NCBI GenBank assembly: GCA_021769885.1
Contig: JAETSA010000008.1
Location: 62,001-126,000, forward strand
DNA: 64,000 nucleotides
Source: Bacillota bacterium
GTDB taxonomy: Bacteria; Bacillota; Clostridia; Oscillospirales; Acutalibacteraceae
Direction of reading: 5' to 3'
A program made the translations under genes and the position numbers. Each line of letters opens with the position of its first letter. Position 1 is the first letter of the stretch. Below are positions 36,537-46,293 of the stretch, piece by piece. The notes below the pieces were generated by a model, which saw nothing but the letters and a program-made list of their open reading frames with translations, did no database searches and was not told the origin of the DNA.

Positions 36537-36899
36537 CTATTCTGTAATTAGTGCGCTGATATCCGTAACCTCGGCGTCGCCCCATAGCCGTTCCAAATTG
36601 AACAGCTCGCGCTCCGATTTTGTGAACACGTGCACCACTACGCTTTTGTAGTCGAGCAGAATCCAGCCCGTAGATTTGCCCTCCGTATGGTCGGGCTGTA
36701 CACCGAGTGCAGAAAGCCCGTCCTCAACTTCTTCTGAAAGCGCACGGATGTGCGTAGACGAAGTACCCGTCGCGATGACGAAATAATCCGCCACGCTTGA
36801 AACCTCGGTAATGTGCAGAACCTTTAAATCCATACCCTTTTTACTGTCCAAAATCCGAACAGCGTTTTCCATAATTTCCTGCGGTGTCATATCGTGCAT
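36537..36899 (-). CDS. rsfS: Ribosome silencing factor
   Basis: 120 residues of the Iojap/RsfS family (VADYFVIATGTSSTHIRALS, GWILLDYKSVVVHVF). It binds L14 on the 50S subunit and blocks subunit joining when nutrients are short. The start may be ATG 36899 or 36890; both lie within the end of yqeK, giving overlap and coupling. The order nadD-yqeK-rsfS is conserved in Firmicutes. Confidence 0.96.
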   Translation of the reverse strand: MHDMTPQEIMENAVRILDSKKGMDLKVLHITEVSSVADYFVIATGTSSTHIRALSEEVEDGLSALGVQPDHTEGKSTGWILLDYKSVVVHVFTKSERELFNLERLWGDAEVTDISALITE

Positions 36900-37480
36900 C
36901 CTTTCTCTGCGGCACTGACTGCCAATTCGTTATATGCGGCAAGGCTGTCTTCGTGTACCGCCCAACCGTTTGCTATCAATTCTGCCAAAGTGAACTGCAA
37001 GCCCTCCCACATCGCGTCCTCTAAAGAAACGTACGCCTTTTCACGCATCCGTTCCACGCCGTCATAGTCGCGGTCAACGGAAATAAAATCCGCAATGAAG
37101 ATGACCTTGTCTAAAAGGGTCATCCCCGCGCGTGCCGTGGTATGCCAGCGGATTGCGGAAAGGATTTCACAGTCCGTCACCGAGAGCACAAGCCTGCAAT
37201 ACGCTTCACCCGCTACCGCGTGCCAGGTTTTGCGGCTGACGCGCTCGGTCGCCGTTAGGATTATACCATTCTCCCGAAAAAATTTCAACAGCACCTCGTC
37301 AGGCGTGTTTTTCATAATATCGTGCAAAAGGCCCGCCGTATAGGCTTTTTCGGGGTCTGCACCGTAACAGAGTGCCAATTTTTTGGCTTCCTCGGCGACA
37401 TTTATCGAATGATACAGCCGCGCGGGCTGCAGGTGTTTTTTGAGTTCTTCCAAAAATTCAGCGTTTCTCTCGGTATCCAT
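36887..37480 (-). CDS. yqeK: HD-domain dinucleoside tetraphosphate hydrolase
   Basis: 197 residues from ATG 37480, which fits the family N-terminus (HLQPARLYHSINVAEEAKKL); a longer start at 37552 would lie deep within nadD. The HD motif is LLHDIMKN. YqeK enzymes split Ap4A symmetrically. It overlaps nadD by 23 nt and rsfS by 13 nt, consistent with one operon. Confidence 0.93.
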   Translation of the reverse strand: MDTERNAEFLEELKKHLQPARLYHSINVAEEAKKLALCYGADPEKAYTAGLLHDIMKNTPDEVLLKFFRENGIILTATERVSRKTWHAVAGEAYCRLVLSVTDCEILSAIRWHTTARAGMTLLDKVIFIADFISVDRDYDGVERMREKAYVSLEDAMWEGLQFTLAELIANGWAVHEDSLAAYNELAVSAAEKGCTI

Positions 37481-38087
37481 ATAAGCCTTTCCCGTGAATA
37501 TAGTTTTCGACGTCGGGCGCAAGATATGCGCTCGTATCTGCACCCGCCGCAATCGCTTGCCGCAATGCGGTGGAGCTTATCTCAAACGGCTCCATCGGCG
37601 ATAAAATCACGTTTTTGCCTTGTAACCCGTCAATATAGATGCGGAATTGTGAAAAAGCGTAACGGCGCAGGTCATTGATTTCCACCGCGTTTTCACGCGA
37701 AGCGACGCACAGTGTGCATTTTTCCAAAATTTCGCGGCATTTATACCATTTGTGAAACGACAAAAACATATCCGACCCGATTATCAAATAAATTTCCGCG
37801 CCTTGGTACTGCTCCAAAAGCGCACGCACCGTCAAAACCGTGTAGCTGTCCGTCGGGCGGTCGATTTCCATCGAGCTTACGGTATATTTCGGGTCACAAA
37901 ACGCCAAGCGGCACATCGCAAGCCTCTCGCTGTCGAGCGCCAAATCCTCACAGATTTTGTGGACGGGACGCTTGTCGGGCACTATAAAAATTTTGTCGAA
38001 CCCGATTTGCTCGGAAAAATGCTCCAATAAGCGCACGTGCCCCAAATGCGGCGGATTAAATGTACCGCCGAATAAGCCGATTTTCAT
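37458..38087 (-). CDS. nadD: Nicotinate-nucleotide adenylyltransferase
   Basis: 209 residues with GGTFNPPHLGH at 7-17 and ISSTALRQAI near the C-terminus, the two nucleotidyltransferase signature motifs. It adenylates nicotinate mononucleotide in NAD synthesis. It starts 11 nt after yhbY and heads the conserved yqeK-rsfS cluster. Confidence 0.97.
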   Translation of the reverse strand: MKIGLFGGTFNPPHLGHVRLLEHFSEQIGFDKIFIVPDKRPVHKICEDLALDSERLAMCRLAFCDPKYTVSSMEIDRPTDSYTVLTVRALLEQYQGAEIYLIIGSDMFLSFHKWYKCREILEKCTLCVASRENAVEINDLRRYAFSQFRIYIDGLQGKNVILSPMEPFEISSTALRQAIAAGADTSAYLAPDVENYIHGKGLYGYREKR

Positions 38088-38098
38088 ATTGCAAGCCC

Positions 38099-38389
38099 TT
38101 ATTTCTTTTTCTTTTCGTGCAGTTTTTTGCTGTAACGGTAAAAAATCATACTGCCGCCGACGACCGACACAACTTCGGAATTGGTCGCCGCCGCCAATTT
38201 TGCCGCAATCTCTTTCGGCTTTTCGGGCGCACTTTCCAAAAGCACCTTGAGCTTAATCAGCTCTCGTGCCTCTAACGCATCATTAGTCTGTTTAATCAGC
38301 GCATCGGAAATGCCGCCTTTGCCGACCTGAAACAGCGGTTCATATGTGTTTGCCTGCGCACGCAGCGCAGCACGTTCTTTGGATGTCAT
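38099..38389 (-). CDS. yhbY: YhbY-type RNA-binding protein
   Basis: 96 residues from ATG 38389 (MTSKERAALRAQANTY), with AAGGAGA upstream; the longer open frame reaches into repeat DNA and is not used. The CRM domain is clear (PLFQVGKGGISDALIKQTND, LIKLKVLL), and the tail is lysine-rich. Homologues bind pre-50S ribosomes. It is the first gene of the nadD cluster. Confidence 0.93.
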   Translation of the reverse strand: MTSKERAALRAQANTYEPLFQVGKGGISDALIKQTNDALEARELIKLKVLLESAPEKPKEIAAKLAAATNSEVVSVVGGSMIFYRYSKKLHEKKKK

Positions 38390-38419
38390 AAAATTCTCCT
38401 TGAAGATAATGTATAATTT

Positions 38420-38830
38420 GTGAGGGTGCATTGCGCACGCCGTGCGGCTCTGCATAAATTTTCGGTGATTCGCAACCCGTAGGGGGCGATGTGGATTCCC
38501 CTATTAGGGGAAATGTCGCGAAGCGACAAAAGGGTAATGGCGAAGCCGTAACTCGGCGCCCCGCCAAAGTCTGATGAAATTCCACGGAACAACACAGAGG
38601 TTGTTCCCTACGGTACACAAAAACCGCACCGTTTGTAGGGGCGATTGCGCGTAGTAGGGGCGGATGTAGATTCCCCTTTTAGGGAAAATGTCGCGAAGCG
38701 ACAAAAGGGTAATGGCGAAGCCGTAACTTCATCCGCCCGCGGACGGACGAGACGTCCGTCCCTACGCGTACGTCGATTACATTGCGCTGAGTGAGATTCT
38801 TCGCTTCGCTCAGAATGACAGAATTATACG
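38420..38830. repeat. Dispersed hairpin repeats
   Basis: Units include GTAGGGGGCGATGTGGATTC with CCCCTATTAGGGG, two near-identical ~55-nt blocks (about 38490-38555 and 38665-38730) reading AATGTCGCGAAGCGACAAAA and GGGTAATGGCGAAGCCGTAA, a GGACGGACGAGACGTCCGTCC hairpin (38752) and GAGATTCTTCGCTTCGCTCA (38793). No gene is seen. Confidence 0.7.
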
Positions 38831-38832
38831 AA

Positions 38833-39420
38833 TTATAAATATTTCGGCAATTCTTTTGCCAATTTGCGCAGGGCGTTGCCGCGGTGGGAAACGGCGTCTT
38901 TTTCGGCAGAGGTAAACTCTGCAAAGCTTCGCTCGCCGACATAGAACAGCGGGTCATAGCCGAAGCCGTTTTCGCCTTTCGGCTGATAGCCGATGATGCC
39001 TTTCACCTCGCCCTGTACCGTCAATTCCCGACCGTCGGGGAATACGCACGCCACACAGCTGACAAACTGTGCCGTGCGCTTCTCTGTCGGCACATCGGAA
39101 AGTGCATCCAACAGCTTTGCATTGTTTTTCGCGTCGTTGCCGTGCTCCCCCGCATAACGCGCGGAATACACACCGGGTGCACCGCCCAAAGCGTCCACAC
39201 AAAGTCCCGAATCGTCGGCAATACAGGGCATATTTCCCTCTTTTGCGCCCGAGCGAGCTTTCAAAAGGGCATTTTCCTCAAAGGTTGTGCCCGTTTCTTC
39301 TACATCGGTCAAATCCACGCCCGCCTCGTCTGCGGTCAGCACGTGGATACCCAAAGGCGACAAAATACGCTGTAATTCATCGCGTTTTTTCAAATTATGC
39401 GTGGCGATTAAAAAATCCAA
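38833..39420 (-). CDS. rdgB: RdgB/HAM1 non-canonical purine NTP pyrophosphatase
   Basis: 195 residues with ATHNLKKRDEL at the N-terminus, IADDSGLCVDAL and GENGFGYDPLFY, the hallmarks of ITP/XTP pyrophosphatases. It removes deaminated purine nucleotides from the pool. ATG 39420 lies inside the 3' end of ftsY (26-nt overlap), so the two are coupled. Confidence 0.97.
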   Translation of the reverse strand: MDFLIATHNLKKRDELQRILSPLGIHVLTADEAGVDLTDVEETGTTFEENALLKARSGAKEGNMPCIADDSGLCVDALGGAPGVYSARYAGEHGNDAKNNAKLLDALSDVPTEKRTAQFVSCVACVFPDGRELTVQGEVKGIIGYQPKGENGFGYDPLFYVGERSFAEFTSAEKDAVSHRGNALRKLAKELPKYL

Positions 39421-40597
39421 AACGTCTTTTCTCCTTTTTCTTCGGTTTCTCTTCTATTTCGCCCGAATCCGATTCCAATTCCGGAATTCCAGCTTCATCT
39501 GCTGTAGAATCGGCAGGGGCTGCCGTTTCCTCGGATGCCGCCAAGTCCGCTTGGTCGCGAGCGGATTCGTTTTCGGCGTCAACTCGTGACGCGGGGCGCT
39601 GTCCAGCATCTGAAAGGTCTTCAGAGACAGCTTCCACAGCGTCTTTCTCGTTGTTTTCTGCATTTTCGGCGTCCTCCTCTTGATAATCTATCTTTTGGAA
39701 CAGTCCGTCGGCAAAAGCGCGGGGCTTAAACGGCTGTAAATCGTCAATCTGCTCGCCGACGCCGACGAATTTGACGGGAATGCCCAACTCGTTTTTAATG
39801 GCAAGTACCACGCCGCCGCGCGCCGTGCCGTCCAACTTTGTCAGCACGATGCCCGTGATTTCGGCAACATTTTTAAACTCGCGTGCCTGATTGACGGCGT
39901 TCTGCCCCGTGGTCGCATCCAAAACAAGCAAAACCTCACGGTCGGAATACGGCAGTTCTCGGTCAATTACGCGATAGATTTTGGCAAGCTCCTCCATCAG
40001 ATTCTTTTTGTTGTGGAGTCTGCCCGCGGTATCGATAATCACAATGTCACAGTCGCGCGCCTTGGCGGCAGAAACGGTATCGAATACCACCGCCGCAGGG
40101 TCTGCACCCTCGGAATGCTTGACGATTTCGACATCGGAGCGTTTCGCCCAAATATCCAGCTGGTCGATTGCCGCCGCACGGAAGGTGTCCGCCGCGCCCA
40201 AAAGGACGCGCTTGCCCTCTGCCTTATACATCGCCGCCAATTTGCCGATGGTCGTGGTCTTGCCCACGCCGTTCACGCCGATGACGAGCACCACCGACGG
40301 CACGGTGACCAAGCCCATATCCTCGCCGCCGTCCAACAGCTCAGCAACGATTTCCTTGATTTCTTCCTTGACCTTTTCCGAGCCGCGCAGGCGTTTTTCG
40401 GATACGCGCTTGCGCAGCCGCTCGGTAATCTCGACCGCCGTAACCATACCGACGTCGCCCATCACGAGAACCTCTTCGAGTTCCGCATAGAGGTCATCGG
40501 TGATTTCGTCTACATCGTCGAACAAATCGTCGATTGCGCCCGCCATTTTGTTACGGGTTTTGGTGAGTCCGAAGTTGATTTTACTGAAAATGCCCAT
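39395..40597 (-). CDS. ftsY: Signal recognition particle receptor FtsY
   Basis: 400 residues from ATG 40597 (MGIFSKINFGLTKTRNKM); the upstream extension reads repeat DNA. The N helices and GTPase are complete: GVNGVGKTTTIGKLA, DTFRAAAIDQL, DTAGRL and TKLDGTARGG. It docks SRP-ribosome complexes at the membrane. The first ~15 residues lead straight into the NG core with no acidic A domain. Instead residues ~305-400 after the core are Glu/Asp/Ala-rich, ending in a basic tail (EKPKKKEKRRFGFFNRHA). A C-terminal acidic extension is unusual for this family. Confidence 0.96.
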   Translation of the reverse strand: MGIFSKINFGLTKTRNKMAGAIDDLFDDVDEITDDLYAELEEVLVMGDVGMVTAVEITERLRKRVSEKRLRGSEKVKEEIKEIVAELLDGGEDMGLVTVPSVVLVIGVNGVGKTTTIGKLAAMYKAEGKRVLLGAADTFRAAAIDQLDIWAKRSDVEIVKHSEGADPAAVVFDTVSAAKARDCDIVIIDTAGRLHNKKNLMEELAKIYRVIDRELPYSDREVLLVLDATTGQNAVNQAREFKNVAEITGIVLTKLDGTARGGVVLAIKNELGIPVKFVGVGEQIDDLQPFKPRAFADGLFQKIDYQEEDAENAENNEKDAVEAVSEDLSDAGQRPASRVDAENESARDQADLAASEETAAPADSTADEAGIPELESDSGEIEEKPKKKEKRRFGFFNRHA

Positions 40598-40624
40598 AAT
40601 TTTGTCCTTTCCGTGCGGTCGGGA

Positions 40625-41030
40625 ATACCGCCGTGGATTTATGATGTCGGGCGCGCAATGCACGCCCCTACGGGTTGTGCCGGATTATTTTATGCGGCGT
40701 AGGGAACGACCTTAGTGTCGTTCCGTAAAGTCTTTGCAGATTTCGGCGGGCGCTTCGTGAAGCGCCCCTACGGGATTGCTGTAATACATCATGCAACATA
40801 ATACGGGTCGTCGAGGACGCCGACCCCTACACGGTTTGCATACACTCGGCGTAGCGTAAGATTTTGTTGTAGTGTGCCTTTTCTCCGACGGCGACGCGTA
40901 CGAGGGTACACGAGCCATAGGAAAAAGGTGCAATACGGCAAAAGATTACGCGAGCCGCAGGCGTAGCTTGAGTTTGTTCGTATTGTGCATTTTTAAGGTG
41001 ACGCCGCGTACAAAGGTACGCAAGTTACCG
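40625..41030. repeat. Dispersed hairpin repeats between smc and ftsY
   Basis: The 457-nt gap includes GGCGCGCAATGCACGCCCCT (40649), GTAGGGAACGACCTTAGTGT with CGTTCC (40699), GGGCGCTTCGTGAAGCGCCC plus CTACG (40749-40772) and GTCGTCGAGGACGCCGACCC (40806). No start codon with a ribosome site was found for a gene here. Confidence 0.7.
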
Positions 41031-41054
41031 CAAAAATGTGCAAGACGGGCAAAA

Positions 41055-44000
41055 TCAAGCGAGCCCCAACTGCTTTGCCATTTCGGCGGTTTTAAGTTCG
41101 AGCAGTTTTGATACGCCGCTCTCCTGCATAGTCACGCCGTAAAGCACGTCGGCTTCTTCCATCGTGCCGCGGCGGTGGGTGATGACAATAAACTGCGTGT
41201 TGCCCGTCATACGGCGGAGATACTGTGCGTAACGCGACACGTTGACATCGTCAAGCGCCGCTTCGACCTCATCGAAGATACAGAACGGCGCGGGGGTCAC
41301 CTTGAGAATCGCAAACAGCAGCGAGATTGCCGCTAAGCCCTTTTCGCCGCCCGAAAGCGGTTCGATGCTTTTGAGGTTTTTGCCGGGCGGCTGTACCTTG
41401 ATTTCGATATCGCTTTCGAGAATATTGCGCTCATCGGAGAGCAGTAATTCCGCTCTGCCGCCGCCGAACAATTCGGAGAAGGTTTCGCCGAATGCGGTGT
41501 TGATTTGGCGGAATTTTTCGCGGAACTGCTCCGCCATTTTATCGGTTAATTCGTTAATCAGTTTGTTTAATTCGTCGCGCGAGCGCTCGACGTCGGAAAT
41601 CTGTTCCGACATAAACTCGTAGCGTTCGGAGACCTCTTTGTATTCTTCGATTGCGGAAACATTGACCGAACCGAGCGCGCGGATTTGTCCTTTTAACTCG
41701 TTCAGGCGTTTGCCTGCGGCGGCGTAGTCCTCAATGATAATTTCCAATGCCGCCGCCTCACGGCGGGTCAGCTGATACTCCTCATACAGCTTGGCGGTGA
41801 GGTCGTCATACTCCTTGCGCATGGCGATTTTGCGTTCTTCCAAGCGCGCCAATTCGCCGCTTAAATTCTCACGCTCCACGGATTTCGCGCGCTCCAAGGT
41901 GCGCAAATCGTTTTGCTCTTTGACAATTGCGTCCCTTGCGGCAATCAGTTCGTCGATTTTCTGCCGCGCGTCGCCCGTGTTCTCGCGAAGCTGTGCGGCG
42001 TTTGCCCGCAGATTTTCAATATTCAAAAGCAGTTGTGCGTTCTTTTGCTCGTAATCGGCAATTTCGCTGTCGAGCGCGCCCTGCTTATCGGTATGGCTCA
42101 GCTTTCGGTTTTCTAAATGCTGTACCTCGTCGGTCGACGCTTGCGCATCCTTTTCGAGTGCCATAATTTGCAGCTTCAAATCCGCCGCTTTTTGCGAAAG
42201 TGCTTCCCGCTCGGCGGCAAGTGCGGCACGGTCGCCCGTCAGTTTTTCGAGCAATTCCTCTTTTGCCTGCAAATCTTTTGAAAGCGTTTCGAGTGCGGTG
42301 CGCGCGGCGGCGGCATTTTCGAGAATGGTTTCGGCACGCGCAGACAGGGTTTCTTTTTCCTCTGCCAATTCGCGTACTGTACCCGACACGGACGCCAATT
42401 GCTCACGCGCCAATTTCAATTCGCCCTCACAGCGGATTTTTTCTTCATTCGCGCGTAAAAGATCACCCTGCGCACCCTCTAAATCGGCACGGGCGGCGGC
42501 TAAATCCTCGGTAAACAGCTTGTGGTCGGATTCCATACCGCGCAGTTCGGTTTCTGCCGCCTGCAAAGCGGTTTTCAGCTTTTCAATCTCATTGCCGCGG
42601 CTCAAAATGCCCGCATTCTGCGTGCGCGAACCGCCCGTCATAGAGCCGCCCGCATTCATAATCTGCCCGTCCAGGGTCACAATACGGAAGCGGTGGTTGT
42701 AGCGCTTCGCAATCGCGATGGCGGCATCCATATCCTCCGCAACGACGGTGCGCCCTAACTGTGCGCGGATAATTTCCGCATACTGCCTGTCGCAGGAGAC
42801 CAAATCGGACGCGATGCTGACAAAGCCGTATTGGTCATCGAGTCCGCTCTCCTGGAGCGCACGGGCGCGGATTGCCGAAATCGGCAAAAAGGTGGCACGC
42901 CCCGCGCGGGATTCCTTCAAAAATTGGATGCCACGCTTGGCGTCGTTTTCGTTATCGGTAACAATGTTCTGAATCGCCGCGCCGAGTGCGGTTTCAATCG
43001 CGACGGAATATTTCGGTTTTACGGAAATGAGCTGGGAAAGCGGTCCGTGAATGCCGCGCAGTGCGCCGCGCCCTGCCTCACGCATCACGGCTTTGACGGC
43101 ACCCTGATAGCCCTCCATATTTTTTTCGAGGTCTTGAAGCAAACGGATTCTGTCCTGCATTTTGTGGACTTCGCGCGCTTTTTCCTCCATATTCGCTTTG
43201 ATGACTTCCGCTTTTTTGGCGCGGCTCTCAAAGCGCATAGAATAGCCGTCCATGGCATTTTGCACGCTTTTTATCGTTTCCAAACAGGTATCTAAGGCAG
43301 ATTGTGCTTTCTGCTCGTTTGCCTTGTAGGCTTCATATGTATCCTGCCGCCCGCCCAATTGCGCGTCAATCGCGGCAATGCGGGTGCGGATTTCCTCTAC
43401 CGAAGAATTTGCGGTTTCGGCGGTCACGCGGTTGTCGGCGATGGTCACGGACAGCGCGGACACCTCGTTTGAAAGCGCCGCCGCTTCTTCGGAATACCGT
43501 GCGGCATCCGAAAGCGTGCTTTCCTGCTGTGTGGAAAGTGCTGAGAGCTCGGCTTTCAAGCTCTCGCACTGCGCTGTGCTTGCCTCGGCATTTTTCTTTG
43601 CCTCGGCAATACGCGCGTCGAGATGCTGTTCCGTTTCATTCTCGGAAAGCTTGTCCTTCTTCAGGCGTTCAATCGCATCTTTGTTATGCTGAACGGAGTT
43701 TTCCTCTACGCGGATTTGCGCGTCCAGCGCCGCCGCCTGTTCCTCAGACTTTGCGGAAGCGTTGCGGACATCTTCGATTTGTACGTTGATATTTTGTGTA
43801 TCTTCGACTGCTTTGTCGATTTTTTCGCCGATGATTTCCAATTCCCGTGCCGCCGCTTGGTGTCCCGCTTCGGCGGTCGCGATTTTATGCTCCTGCTCGC
43901 GCAGGCGGTCGTTGGTGCGGTCAATGGTATGCAGCCACGTGCCGATTTCGAGTTGCTTTTTCTCCTCGGCAAGGACTAAAAATTTCTGCGCTTTTTCGCT

Positions 44001-44624
44001 TTGCGTCTTTAAAGGCCCGACGCGCCCCTCTAATTCGGTTAAAATATCGCGCAGGCGCAACAGATTTTCTTCCGCCGCCGCAAGGCGTTTGTTCGCGTCG
44101 TTTCGGCGGTAACGGAAGTGAGAAATGCCCGAGGCTTCTTCCAGCATTTCACGGCGTTCGCCCGCTTTTGAGGATACCATTTCGGCAATTTTGCCCTGCC
44201 CGACGATGGAATAGCCGTCGCGCCCGAGACCCGTATCCATAAACAGCTCGTTGATGTCGCGCAGGCGGGAGCTTTCACCGTTAATAAGATACTCGCTTTC
44301 GCCCGAACGGTAATACCGGCGGGTGATAGACACCTCGTCCGTATCCTTCGAGAGAGAACGGTCTTGATTGTCAAAGCGCAGAGTTACCTCGGCATAGCCT
44401 TTGGCTTTGCGGAGACTCGTACCCATAAACACAACGTCTTCCATTTTCGCGCCGCGCAGATTTTTTGTGGACTGCTCGCCCAGCACCCAGCGCACAGCAT
44501 CGGAAATGTTGCTTTTGCCGCTGCCGTTCGGACCGACAACCGCGGTGATACCGCTATTAAATTCCAGTACGGTTTTGTCCGGGAAAGACTTGAACCCCTG
44601 CATTTCCAAAGACTTTAAAATCAT
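41055..44624 (-). CDS. smc: Chromosome segregation ATPase SMC
   Basis: 1189 residues. Walker A is GPNGSGKSN at 31-39, followed by coiled coil, a hinge domain (~500-660, with MRGIHGPLSQL-like GIHGPLSQLISVKPKY) and a second coil. The C-terminal head has signature LSGGEKGLAA at ~1090 and Walker B FCIFDEVEAALDD. It organises and compacts chromosomes with ScpAB. Its start overlaps the radical SAM stop by 4 nt; it is the last gene of the long operon and is followed by repeat DNA before ftsY. Confidence 0.98.
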   Translation of the reverse strand: MILKSLEMQGFKSFPDKTVLEFNSGITAVVGPNGSGKSNISDAVRWVLGEQSTKNLRGAKMEDVVFMGTSLRKAKGYAEVTLRFDNQDRSLSKDTDEVSITRRYYRSGESEYLINGESSRLRDINELFMDTGLGRDGYSIVGQGKIAEMVSSKAGERREMLEEASGISHFRYRRNDANKRLAAAEENLLRLRDILTELEGRVGPLKTQSEKAQKFLVLAEEKKQLEIGTWLHTIDRTNDRLREQEHKIATAEAGHQAAARELEIIGEKIDKAVEDTQNINVQIEDVRNASAKSEEQAAALDAQIRVEENSVQHNKDAIERLKKDKLSENETEQHLDARIAEAKKNAEASTAQCESLKAELSALSTQQESTLSDAARYSEEAAALSNEVSALSVTIADNRVTAETANSSVEEIRTRIAAIDAQLGGRQDTYEAYKANEQKAQSALDTCLETIKSVQNAMDGYSMRFESRAKKAEVIKANMEEKAREVHKMQDRIRLLQDLEKNMEGYQGAVKAVMREAGRGALRGIHGPLSQLISVKPKYSVAIETALGAAIQNIVTDNENDAKRGIQFLKESRAGRATFLPISAIRARALQESGLDDQYGFVSIASDLVSCDRQYAEIIRAQLGRTVVAEDMDAAIAIAKRYNHRFRIVTLDGQIMNAGGSMTGGSRTQNAGILSRGNEIEKLKTALQAAETELRGMESDHKLFTEDLAAARADLEGAQGDLLRANEEKIRCEGELKLAREQLASVSGTVRELAEEKETLSARAETILENAAAARTALETLSKDLQAKEELLEKLTGDRAALAAEREALSQKAADLKLQIMALEKDAQASTDEVQHLENRKLSHTDKQGALDSEIADYEQKNAQLLLNIENLRANAAQLRENTGDARQKIDELIAARDAIVKEQNDLRTLERAKSVERENLSGELARLEERKIAMRKEYDDLTAKLYEEYQLTRREAAALEIIIEDYAAAGKRLNELKGQIRALGSVNVSAIEEYKEVSERYEFMSEQISDVERSRDELNKLINELTDKMAEQFREKFRQINTAFGETFSELFGGGRAELLLSDERNILESDIEIKVQPPGKNLKSIEPLSGGEKGLAAISLLFAILKVTPAPFCIFDEVEAALDDVNVSRYAQYLRRMTGNTQFIVITHRRGTMEEADVLYGVTMQESGVSKLLELKTAEMAKQLGLA

Positions 44625-45628
44625 ACTTCTGTTTCCTTTATATGGATTTCGTAATCCTTCAAAAATTCGTTACCCTTTATTGTACACTGAATCCCGATAT
44701 TTCGCAATGCTTTTTCATTTCTTTTCTGCTGTCCTTTGGCTTTGGAAAGGGATTTTTTCGGCACTTCGACGGTGTATGCCTGTGATTTCGGCAAATCTTC
44801 GAATGCCGACAGCATTTTGCGAAGATAAATCTCGCCCTCGCACAGCTCCCGAAAGGCAGGATGATAGGCACCTGCAAGATACCCGTCTTCCACATTGCCG
44901 ACGCTGTGCAGTCCTAAACGAATAACGGGGATATGGTTTTTCGAGAACATTTCCAACAATTCCGCGCAAAGCGGTACAGCTTCTCGGAGCGTTTGCGGGG
45001 TGTATTTGCCGCTTTTGTAAAGCGCGCCGAGCGCAGTATGCTCCAACACCACAGTGGGGTAAATGCGCACGCAGTCGGGATGCAGGCTTATAAATGCCTG
45101 CGCCGTTTTGCGGTCAAGGTCAGGGGTACTGCCGTAAAGCCCCGTCATCATTTGCAGCCCTAAAGAAAAGCCTGCCTCTTGAATTTTCTGCGCCGCCGTG
45201 CGGACATCCGCCGCCGTATGCCCGCGGCGGTTTTGCAAAAGCACCTCGTCCGACATACTTTGCGCGCCTAATTCTATGGTTGTGACGCGGTATTTTTTCA
45301 GAACGGAGAGAATTTCTTCGTCAATGCAGTCGGGACGTGTAGAGATACGCACGCCGCAAAAGAAACCGCCCTCTATATACGGCAATGCCGCAGTCAAAAG
45401 GGAAACCATATATTCCCTTTCGATTGCGGTAAAGCTCCCGCCGAAAAACGCAATTTCGCTGTTTTCGGCATTGCATTTTTTCGATTTTACGGCAATGTCA
45501 CAAGCGCGGCGCACATCCTCGGCAGTCGGTGCGGCGGCAGTGCCTGTGATGGTTTTTTGGTCGCAAAAGCTGCACGCGTGCGGGCAGCCGATGTGCGGCA
45601 CAAAAATCGAAACATTGGCGTGCTTCAA
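44621..45628 (-). CDS. Elp3-like radical SAM protein
   Basis: 335 residues with CPHACSFC (Cys15, 19, 22), the 4Fe-4S cluster motif for S-adenosylmethionine. The remaining barrel resembles Elp3/COG1243 enzymes (FGGSFTAIE, GVRISTRPDCID, IELGAQSMSDEVL) but lacks the acetyltransferase domain. In Clostridia such a gene commonly sits between rnc and smc, and its reaction is not settled; RNA modification is plausible. It overlaps both neighbours by 4 nt. Confidence 0.88.
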   Translation of the reverse strand: MKHANVSIFVPHIGCPHACSFCDQKTITGTAAAPTAEDVRRACDIAVKSKKCNAENSEIAFFGGSFTAIEREYMVSLLTAALPYIEGGFFCGVRISTRPDCIDEEILSVLKKYRVTTIELGAQSMSDEVLLQNRRGHTAADVRTAAQKIQEAGFSLGLQMMTGLYGSTPDLDRKTAQAFISLHPDCVRIYPTVVLEHTALGALYKSGKYTPQTLREAVPLCAELLEMFSKNHIPVIRLGLHSVGNVEDGYLAGAYHPAFRELCEGEIYLRKMLSAFEDLPKSQAYTVEVPKKSLSKAKGQQKRNEKALRNIGIQCTIKGNEFLKDYEIHIKETEV

Positions 45629-46293
45629 AGCCCCATCAGCTCCAGTGCTTCTTTGGCGGCGTTTTGCTCGGCTTTCTTTTTACTGCCGCCCACGCCGCGT
45701 CCCAAAACATTGCTGTTTAAATGCACTTCGATTTCAAAACGCTTGTTGTGGTCAGGACCTGACTCCGACACCAGCACATATTCGAGTGCCTCGCCGTGGT
45801 TTTGCTGTACGACCTCCTGAAGCGCGGTTTTGTAGTCCTTAAAGGTCGGTTTTGCTTCAACATACGGCACGACAAAGCGCAAAACGAATTTTTTCGCCTC
45901 GTCCATACCGCCGTCGAGGTAAATCGCGGCAATTACCGCTTCGAAAGCATCAGACAGCACCGAGGGGCGTTCTCTGCCGCCTGTGCGCTCCTCGCCCTTG
46001 CCCAATTTCAAATATTTGCCGAGCTCGATTTCCTGCGCGTAGGCGAACAGACTTTTTTCGCACACGGCATAGGCGCGAAGCTTTGTCAGTTCCCCCTCGG
46101 GAAAATCGCGATGATTCGAGAACAGATATTCCGCCGTGATGAAGCCGAGCACCGAGTCGCCCAAAAATTCCAGACGTTCGTTGTCGCCTGCCGAAAGATT
46201 GTATTCATTGGCGTAAGAGGAATGCGTCAGCGCACGGGAGAGCAACGCCGTATTTTTGAAATGATACCCAATACTATTCTGTAACGCATCCAT
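45625..46293 (-). CDS. rnc: Ribonuclease III
   Basis: 222 residues. The catalytic signature NERLEFLGDSVLG lies at about 38-50 and a second metal site at DAFEAVIAAIYLDGG. The C-terminal double-stranded RNA-binding domain spans ~150-220 (KTALQEVVQQNHGEALEY, KKKAEQNAAKEALELMGL). It cleaves duplex RNA in rRNA processing. It overlaps plsX by 20 nt; the acpP gene often found between the two is absent. Confidence 0.98.
   Translation of the reverse strand: MDALQNSIGYHFKNTALLSRALTHSSYANEYNLSAGDNERLEFLGDSVLGFITAEYLFSNHRDFPEGELTKLRAYAVCEKSLFAYAQEIELGKYLKLGKGEERTGGRERPSVLSDAFEAVIAAIYLDGGMDEAKKFVLRFVVPYVEAKPTFKDYKTALQEVVQQNHGEALEYVLVSESGPDHNKRFEIEVHLNSNVLGRGVGGSKKKAEQNAAKEALELMGL

Noticed and set aside
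39454-39683. ORFs on both strands over the acidic FtsY tail, suggesting the tail is an artefact
   Set aside because: The ftsY frame is continuous, has amino-acid bias typical of acidic linkers and ends at a natural stop inside rdgB; no frame break is visible.
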